Shown here in pieces: positions 12,478 to 17,609 of a DNA stretch of 17,609 bases. How positions within the stretch are numbered: the stretch's first letter is position 1; every line of letters starts with the position of its first letter. Source of the stretch: UBA1189 sp045654565. Its GTDB lineage: Bacteria; Bacteroidota; Bacteroidia; Bacteroidales; Bacteroidaceae. The stretch is from assembly GCA_045654565.1 (NCBI GenBank), contig JAZONP010000069.1:1-17609 (forward strand), given 5' to 3'. The position numbers and the translations under genes were made by a program. Under the pieces are notes generated by a model. The model did not search any database. It saw nothing but the letters and a program-made list of their open reading frames with translations, and was not told the DNA's origin.

Positions 12478-15078
12478 TTATTTCGTCAATATTATTCCTT
12501 GCGGGGTGATGCCTTCGGCACTGATGTGGAACTGCTTGCTATATCCATTGTTGTAGAACAAGACTTCAGCTTGGCCATTGTCATCGGTGGTGAGTGCAGG
12601 GTTCCAGTAGAGGGTGCGGCGATAGTCAACATCTCCCTTGATGGGCCCATCGGGGTATTCGGGCGCATAGAACTCCGTTCCTGAGGTATATCCTCGGAAG
12701 GTAGTTTGGCGTTGTCCCTTCACTTGGGAGCGGCGCAACCCTTTGGGATACATGGTGATGTCTATGATGTAGAGACCTCTCGTGAAGGTAACATCGTTCA
12801 AGGTTTTAGGCTGATTGAGGCTATCAATGATATCCGGCGCCAACGCTTCTCTTACGATGGGATGATAGGCAAATTCAAAGGGGCTGTCATACACGATGAT
12901 AGACTTAACATCCTCCATGTCGATATCAAATCCTGGAGTGTAGCTTGCCTTCATCCACTTGCTATCCTCATTGTGCAGATACCATAGCACACGACGGTTG
13001 TTGATGGGGCATTGCTCAAGGGTCCATGCCATTACCTCGTCGCGTGTGCTGAGTCCTTCGGGTATCACTCCGTCGTATCGGCTGTAATCTATATTGTATC
13101 CCTTCTCGGCGAGATAGTCGCGTACCATGTAGGTGTACTTTCCTTGGTCGAGATGGAACTCTGTGTCCTCCTCGGCATTGTAGGCCTTAAAGGTGAGGAA
13201 GTCAATATACTTCTTGCGACCATGCACATCCACGTTGTCCAACAGGAAGATGCTATCAGGAACTTCTTGTTGGAAGGGGTCCTTCTCCACGGCATAGAGC
13301 GCCGTGTCTAATGTTACAATGTGTTGGGGTAGGTGGGTGTCAGTGGCGGTATATGCTTTTACAGCAGGGCGCGAAGCACGATCAAGGCGGATACGGCAGT
13401 CGATTTCCTTATCGTTCCTTGTTACCGAGAGGAACATGTCCCACTTGTCATAGAACTCCTCCACGGCAAAGCCGAAGCAGCCATCTTTGTCGGTGGTGAC
13501 TGTACTTTCTTGCTTTTGTGAGCGGTCGGGCGAGTAGAGTGTCATCTTCACTGTGGCCCCTTCGATGGGTGTATCCTTCATGCGACCTAGGACGCAACCA
13601 TCGATGACGAGGCCGTCCTCCACGTAGTGCTTGATGTAGAAGGGTTCTACACGGGACATCTGTTTCCAATTGTAGCGTGTCCATCCCTGTGTCATCATCA
13701 GTAGGTCGAGGGCTCGGGTGTGTGTGGCATCGCTGTTCTCGAAATAGTATTCCGGCTTATGGATATATCCCTTCAGCTCCGAGGAGAGGAGCAAGTTGGT
13801 CAAGAGGTTGTCGTTGTACGCGGTGCCCAGGTTCTGTTGGTCACGTACGGCAAGCGATATGGTTGCCGGCATAGGATTCCCGTCGGGAGCCGTAGTCTGC
13901 ACGCCCAATACCACGGGAGCAAAGGGTTCGTAGTTTGAGGCTGTGGTGCTGATATGGATTGCTCCCGCCTCGATGCCGTTGTTGACAAAGAGCTGTCGCT
14001 GGGCAAAGACCTGGCCCTTGGCGTTGAAGAGGGTTAATTGGTGCACTCCCGTGGGGAGTTTCTCCTTGGGAATGTCAATCAAGGCCACTCCACCCTGTAT
14101 GGAGAGTGTGTCGAAGTAGCATACCATCCCTTTATTGATGAGCATCACGCCCAGCAACTCGTCGGGGCATCCGGCATAGCCTTTGAGCTGTCCGCGCAGT
14201 TGCCCTGCCCGCAAGTTGTCGATATAGAGTGCATACCCTTCGTCGATAGGCTCGGGCAGACGGAAGGAGTATTTCTTTCCCTCAAAGGTAAACTCCGCGC
14301 TGTGGCGTTTCTTCGTAGGGGTAAAGGTAAAGTAGCCCATGCCATCGTGCAGTGTGGTGAGAATGGTGGGCTCTTGCTCATCTTGGTCAATGCTTCCGCT
14401 CACCTCGACTCCCTGCCCGTTGGCGCCGATGGCCTTGAAGGCAATGCGGTTGGCAACGCCCATCACCAAGTTTCCTCCTTCGGGGTAGAAGGTTACCGAG
14501 AGACTTTTAGTCTTCTCCGCCTCGGGGCGTTGCATGTCGTACGGGTTGTCCCATCGCTGCATCGTCGGGTTGCTATAGTCGCCTTCCTTCTTGGGCGTCT
14601 CGTATACGGGGAATACGCGTGAGAATACCCCTGCATCATCAAAGTTGAGCATGGTGCGTGTGTAGGCTCTCACCTCGTAGAAACCGCTGGGCAAGGCCAT
14701 TACGCCGCGTAGGGCTCGCGCCTCCTCAGTCGATACATCGACAAGGGGGATCGAACCGCTGGCACGTCCGTTCTCTACCTTGAGCTTCAGCTGCTTCAAT
14801 ACCACTCCGTTGGGGGAGAGCAACTCCACGTACAATACCTTGCTCGGAGCCGGGGATTGTGTGGATGCATTTACCACGTAGGCCGAGAACCAAATGATGT
14901 CTCCTTGGAAATAGGCCGTGTTGTCAAAGTGTAGGTATACCTTCTCCTGCTGACATATTTGGCTAAACTGATAGGTGTTCTGCAGATACGAGAGCAGGGA
15001 TTGGAACGGCGAGTTCTGTGCCGATACAGATGCTATGCTGACCAATAGCCATGCGATAATCAATGTGTATTTCTTCAT
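12478..15078 (-). CDS. Exported macroglobulin (MG2)-like multidomain protein
   Basis: The 866-residue product has a signal peptide (MKKYTLIIAWLLVSIASVSAQ) without a lipobox. Residues about 44-160 match an MG2 alpha-2-macroglobulin-type domain (EKVYLHFDNTAYFQGDIIWF, then LPSGFYEVRAYT). Residues about 488-570 resemble a carboxypeptidase-regulatory beta sandwich (GCVLGRMKDTPIEGATV, then TDKDGCFGF). The end (RRTLYWNPALTTDDNG, then FYNNGYSKQFHISAEG) is the conserved terminus of a large Bacteroidales family of uncertain function. It lacks the thioester motif and most of the length of true macroglobulins and has no TonB-receptor barrel. It is first in an operon with the M60 peptidase, with a 15-bp gap. 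A role at the cell surface in binding or handling protein substrates, or protecting against proteases, is inferred only. Confidence 0.75.
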   Translation of the reverse strand: MKKYTLIIAWLLVSIASVSAQNSPFQSLLSYLQNTYQFSQICQQEKVYLHFDNTAYFQGDIIWFSAYVVNASTQSPAPSKVLYVELLSPNGVVLKQLKLKVENGRASGSIPLVDVSTEEARALRGVMALPSGFYEVRAYTRTMLNFDDAGVFSRVFPVYETPKKEGDYSNPTMQRWDNPYDMQRPEAEKTKSLSVTFYPEGGNLVMGVANRIAFKAIGANGQGVEVSGSIDQDEQEPTILTTLHDGMGYFTFTPTKKRHSAEFTFEGKKYSFRLPEPIDEGYALYIDNLRAGQLRGQLKGYAGCPDELLGVMLINKGMVCYFDTLSIQGGVALIDIPKEKLPTGVHQLTLFNAKGQVFAQRQLFVNNGIEAGAIHISTTASNYEPFAPVVLGVQTTAPDGNPMPATISLAVRDQQNLGTAYNDNLLTNLLLSSELKGYIHKPEYYFENSDATHTRALDLLMMTQGWTRYNWKQMSRVEPFYIKHYVEDGLVIDGCVLGRMKDTPIEGATVKMTLYSPDRSQKQESTVTTDKDGCFGFAVEEFYDKWDMFLSVTRNDKEIDCRIRLDRASRPAVKAYTATDTHLPQHIVTLDTALYAVEKDPFQQEVPDSIFLLDNVDVHGRKKYIDFLTFKAYNAEEDTEFHLDQGKYTYMVRDYLAEKGYNIDYSRYDGVIPEGLSTRDEVMAWTLEQCPINNRRVLWYLHNEDSKWMKASYTPGFDIDMEDVKSIIVYDSPFEFAYHPIVREALAPDIIDSLNQPKTLNDVTFTRGLYIIDITMYPKGLRRSQVKGQRQTTFRGYTSGTEFYAPEYPDGPIKGDVDYRRTLYWNPALTTDDNGQAEVLFYNNGYSKQFHISAEGITPQGIILTK

Positions 15079-15103
15079 GTTACGTGCATTTATTTCTTGG
15101 GTA

Positions 15104-15111
15104 CAAAGATA
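15104..15111 (-). promoter_or_regulatory. -7 box TATCTTTG of the MG2-M60 operon
   Basis: Read on the minus strand, an exact TAnnTTTG 25 bp before the ATG at 15078. No TTTG lies at -33. That area is taken by the dyad at 15115-15133, which suggests a regulated promoter. Confidence 0.6.
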
Positions 15112-15114
15112 CTT

Positions 15115-15133
15115 ACAATTATGGAATAATTGT
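15115..15133. promoter_or_regulatory. Perfect dyad ACAATTAT-GGA-ATAATTGT, candidate operator
   Basis: Eight-base arms with perfect symmetry around GGA, 3 bp upstream of the operon's -7 box and within its -7/-33 spacer. An activator or repressor dimer here would control the operon directly. The divergent M23 promoter lies about 50 bp away. Confidence 0.5.
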
Positions 15134-15182
15134 TAATGTGAATCACTTTTTGTCGTAGAGTACACTCTGAAAAGGGAGAAAC

Positions 15183-15213
15183 TTTGTATATTCGCATGCT
15201 TTTTGTATCTTTG
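15183..15213 (+). promoter_or_regulatory. Full-consensus promoter of the M23 gene
   Basis: TTTG at 15183-15186, a 19-bp spacer and TATCTTTG at 15206-15213. The start of transcription would be near 15220, only a few bases before the ATG at 15223. This rules out the in-frame ATG at 15184, which lies inside the promoter. Confidence 0.75.
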
Positions 15214-15222
15214 TCCCTCAGA

Positions 15223-16194
15223 ATGAGAAATGTCTACTACAAGTACAACGAGAAGACGGGGATGTATGTGCGCATGTATCCCAACTTGCGTAGTCGGTTG
15301 CTGACCTACCTGAGGCATGCACTATGGTTTGTGCTATTGGGTGTAGCTGGCTATTTCGTGACGTTGCTTCTGCTGGGCACCCCAGAGAGTGCCGATGAGC
15401 TGCGCGAGGAGAACGCGCGCCTGCAGAGCCAGTATGTGGTGCTCTCGCAACGGATGGATGAGGCTATGGAGGTGATGGAAGACATCCGTCAGCGTGACGA
15501 TAATCTCTATCGCGTGATGTTTATGGCCGAGCCCGTGTCGGAGGTTGTGCGCAGTGCCAACTATGCGGGTACCAACCGCTACGAGGCCTATGAGGATATG
15601 GACAATGCCGAACTCGTGATAGCCACGACTCAGAAGCTTGACTTGCTATCACGCCAACTTTATATACAGTCCAAGTCGTTCGACGAGATGGTCGAGTTCT
15701 ACAAGAACCACGAAGATATGCTCCTCCACCTGCCTGCCATACAGCCCGTGGCTAACAAGGACCTCAAGCGTACGGCATCGGGATATGGCTACCGCATACA
15801 CCCCATATACCAGACACGTATCTTCCATAAGGGCATGGACTTTGCCTGCGACATAGGTACCCCCGTGTATGCTACGGCCGATGGTGTGGTGAAGAATGCC
15901 CGCTACGAGAAGGGCTACGGATACATCGTCACCATAGATCACGGCTATGGCTACGAGACACGCTATGCACACTTGAAGAAGTTCAGTGTGAAGAGAGGCC
16001 AGCACGTGGTGCGAGGCGAGACGATTGCGGTGTCGGGCAACAGCGGCCGCTCTACAGGCCCCCACTTGCACTATGAGGTGCTGCAACGTGGCCGTCATGT
16101 GAACCCCGCCCACTACTACTTCATGGACCTCGATGCCGACCAGTACGAGGAGATGATACGCCTGGCCGAGAACCACGGCAAGGTGCTCGAATAA
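15223..16194 (+). CDS. M23 (LytM-type) metallopeptidase, membrane-anchored
   Basis: The 323-residue product begins MRNVYYKYNEKTGMY, as in Bacteroidales relatives of this M23 family. It has a membrane segment at about residues 32-52, a coiled coil at about 56-92, and a C-terminal LytM domain at about 180-300. The zinc ligands are complete: His202 and Asp206 in HKGMD, and His283 in HLHYEV, with His250 and His281 as catalytic histidines. The enzyme should cut peptidoglycan cross-links in the periplasm, or activate another hydrolase, during growth or division. The merR-like gene follows after 17 bp, so the two are an operon. The ATG at 15223 is fixed by the promoter at 15183-15213, leaving almost no leader. 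Confidence 0.92.
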   Translation: MRNVYYKYNEKTGMYVRMYPNLRSRLLTYLRHALWFVLLGVAGYFVTLLLLGTPESADELREENARLQSQYVVLSQRMDEAMEVMEDIRQRDDNLYRVMFMAEPVSEVVRSANYAGTNRYEAYEDMDNAELVIATTQKLDLLSRQLYIQSKSFDEMVEFYKNHEDMLLHLPAIQPVANKDLKRTASGYGYRIHPIYQTRIFHKGMDFACDIGTPVYATADGVVKNARYEKGYGYIVTIDHGYGYETRYAHLKKFSVKRGQHVVRGETIAVSGNSGRSTGPHLHYEVLQRGRHVNPAHYYFMDLDADQYEEMIRLAENHGKVLE

Positions 16195-16211
16195 GAATCT
16201 GTTGACACGAT

Positions 16212-16568
16212 ATGGGCGAAACAAGCAAACTGAAGATGTACTACAATATCCGTGAGGTGGCAGCGATGGTCGACCTACCGGAGTATACGCTGCGCTTCTG
16301 GGAGAAGGAGTTCCCTGGGCTGAAGCCGAAGAAGACCTCCGGCGGTTCGCGGCAGTACACCGCGCAGGATATTGAACTTGTACGCCTCATTCACCATCTG
16401 CTCAAGGACCAGGGCCTTACCATCAAGGCCGCACGTGAACGCCTCAAGACGAGCCGGCAGAAGGTCGTGGACCATCAAGACATCGTGAAACGCCTGCGTG
16501 GCATACGGGCCGAGCTGCAGGCGATGCTCGACCAACTCAGCGAGGTGACCCCCACTTCGGGAGACTGA
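16212..16568 (+). CDS. MerR-family transcriptional regulator
   Basis: The 118-residue product has an N-terminal winged helix-turn-helix at about residues 11-80: MYYNIREVAAMVDLPEYTLRFWE, then GGSRQYTAQDIELVRLIHHLL, the MerR signature. A helix at about 85-112 forms the usual antiparallel dimer coil. The C-terminus is short, with no effector domain and no cysteine cluster, so metal sensing is unlikely. It is co-transcribed with the M23 peptidase and could regulate that operon. The target is not visible, and no dyad typical of MerR promoters (19-20 bp spacer between -35 and -10) applies to Bacteroidetes promoters. Confidence 0.9.
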   Translation: MGETSKLKMYYNIREVAAMVDLPEYTLRFWEKEFPGLKPKKTSGGSRQYTAQDIELVRLIHHLLKDQGLTIKAARERLKTSRQKVVDHQDIVKRLRGIRAELQAMLDQLSEVTPTSGD

Positions 16569-16620
16569 TAGGTCCTGAGTGGAGCTTCATGATCGGTGCA
16601 GCCCTCATAGCATGACTTTC

Positions 16621-17609
16621 TTACACGACACGGATCTCCTCTTCGGGGAGGTGTCCGCTGCGTATGCGCCACTCGTTGGGGTAGAGGTTGTTGGCGCGGT
16701 TACCGAGGTTTTTGACGAATCCTAAGGGCATGTCGCGGTAGGTGACGAGCACGAAGCCGCGCGGCGTGTCGGCAGGTAGCGTGATGGCTTCGCGGTGCAG
16801 GTAGCGCAGGGCTTCGCCATAGGCAAGCTCACAGCGAGCGAAGGCATCGGCACGGAGTGCGGTGCTCATGGCCAGGTGGTGGGGGGGGAGGGCATCGCGT
16901 CCCTTCATCTCGGCCAGCGTGATGCCAGTCTTGATGAGGTAGAGCTGCTCGGAGAGGACCGTGTAGAGCGGCTCCATGTCGGTGGGCAGGGCCACCACCT
17001 CGGTGTCGATGACCTTGTAGACATAGTTTTTATCGTCGGCCAACCATCCCTTACACTCGACAGGCGCGGCCAGGGTAGGTTGCTTCCCTTTCTTGTCTCT
17101 CTTCTTTGCCTTGCCGCCACGGGATGTCTCAGCAACAGAAGCACTCTCCCCCTTGCGCACCACGGCCAGGAAGAAACCCTCGCCACGGGTACGGCCAGGG
17201 AGGAAGCGGTAGGCGTGCGATACGTTGGGCATGAGGCTTGGAGTGATTCCCCATGCTGGGTCGGTGTCTATTGGCAGCAGTTCGGCGCCCAGCTCGTCCA
17301 TCATCCAGCGCACATTCTCCTCATCCTCTTGGGTGTTGAAGGTGCAGGTGCTGTAGATGAGCAGTCCGCCGGGGCGCAGCGTGGGCCATATGTCGGTGAG
17401 GATGTCACGCTGGCGTTTCCAGCACACCTCTACGTTCTCAGGGCTCCACTCGTTCACGGCAACCTCATCTTTGCGGAACATACCTTCGCCGCTACAGGGA
17501 GCATCTACGAGGATAAGGTCGAAGGTTTCGCCCAGCGGGGTGAAGTCGGCCGGATAGTTCGATGTCACGATGCATCGCGGATGTCCCCACTTGGTGATGT
17601 TCTCGGCCA
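16621..17609 (-). CDS. RsmF-like rRNA (cytosine-C5)-methyltransferase, 5' end outside window
   Basis: About 328 C-terminal residues are present. The frame is open through the right edge (reading AENITKWGHPRCIVTSNYP at the border), so the start lies beyond 17609. It matches the NOL1/NOP2/Sun family: DAPCSGEGMFRKDE holds the motif IV Cys and STCTFNTQEDEENV the motif VI Cys, the two cysteines of m5C methyltransferases. The RsmF/YebU-type order, with the KDEVAVNEWSPE segment and a C-terminal PUA-like domain (about the last 110 residues, ending LGNRANNLYPNEWRIRSG), points to RsmF, which methylates 16S rRNA in E. coli. The exact target in this organism is inferred. A run of eight C on the coding strand is intact at 16881-16888. 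The gene converges on the MerR gene with 52 bp between stops and no clear terminator. Confidence 0.9.
   Translation of the reverse strand, partial: AENITKWGHPRCIVTSNYPADFTPLGETFDLILVDAPCSGEGMFRKDEVAVNEWSPENVEVCWKRQRDILTDIWPTLRPGGLLIYSTCTFNTQEDEENVRWMMDELGAELLPIDTDPAWGITPSLMPNVSHAYRFLPGRTRGEGFFLAVVRKGESASVAETSRGGKAKKRDKKGKQPTLAAPVECKGWLADDKNYVYKVIDTEVVALPTDMEPLYTVLSEQLYLIKTGITLAEMKGRDALPPHHLAMSTALRADAFARCELAYGEALRYLHREAITLPADTPRGFVLVTYRDMPLGFVKNLGNRANNLYPNEWRIRSGHLPEEEIRVV

Overview
The window looks like a chromosomal segment of a Bacteroidales bacterium. Three things support this. Several genes carry the Bacteroidetes promoter type (TAnnTTTG at -7, sometimes with TTTG at -33). Starts lack Shine-Dalgarno sequences. 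The protein families are typical of the order: a long four-helix-bundle protein, a lipocalin-like lipoprotein, a multidomain M60 peptidase with a type IX-style C-terminal tail, a macroglobulin-like surface protein, and an M23-MerR gene pair. The genus cannot be fixed from the sequence. The T9SS-like tail hints at a T9SS-bearing lineage (Prevotella- or Porphyromonas-like) rather than classical Bacteroides.

Layout. Positions 1-3160 are accessory and repeat-rich. They hold three clear (perhaps four) 31-bp-spaced repeats overlapping a strong rightward promoter, long hairpins, a four-helix-bundle protein (minus), a roughly 300-nt highly structured leader or ncRNA ahead of a small lipoprotein gene (plus), two tandem related terminator hairpins, and two copies of a palindromic repeat around decayed DNA that contains the 3' end of a DUF4143 ATPase gene. 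Positions 3164-5314 (minus) encode RadA followed by a membrane-anchored Sel1-repeat protein. Positions 5450-7933 (plus) encode a secreted GH2 glycosidase whose reading frame carries a roughly 100-bp repeat-like insertion. An ECF sigma factor (minus) follows behind a shared convergent terminator. Positions 8776-15078 (minus) are a two-gene operon: a macroglobulin-like exported protein and, 15 bp downstream, an M60 (mucin/glycoprotein peptidase-like) enzyme. Divergent from it (plus) are an M23 peptidase and a MerR-like regulator. A convergent RsmF-like RNA methyltransferase (minus) runs off the right edge.

How the parts may work together. The GH2 enzyme and the M60 operon are both exported and fit degradation of host glycoproteins. 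The ECF sigma factor between them has no adjacent anti-sigma gene; a regulatory link is conjecture. RadA, M23-MerR and the methyltransferase are housekeeping or envelope genes. The least explained feature is the structured RNA at about 1251-1553. Its outer helix overlaps a terminator-like hairpin just before the lipoprotein start, so it could be a riboregulator or attenuator of unrecognised type, or an independent ncRNA.
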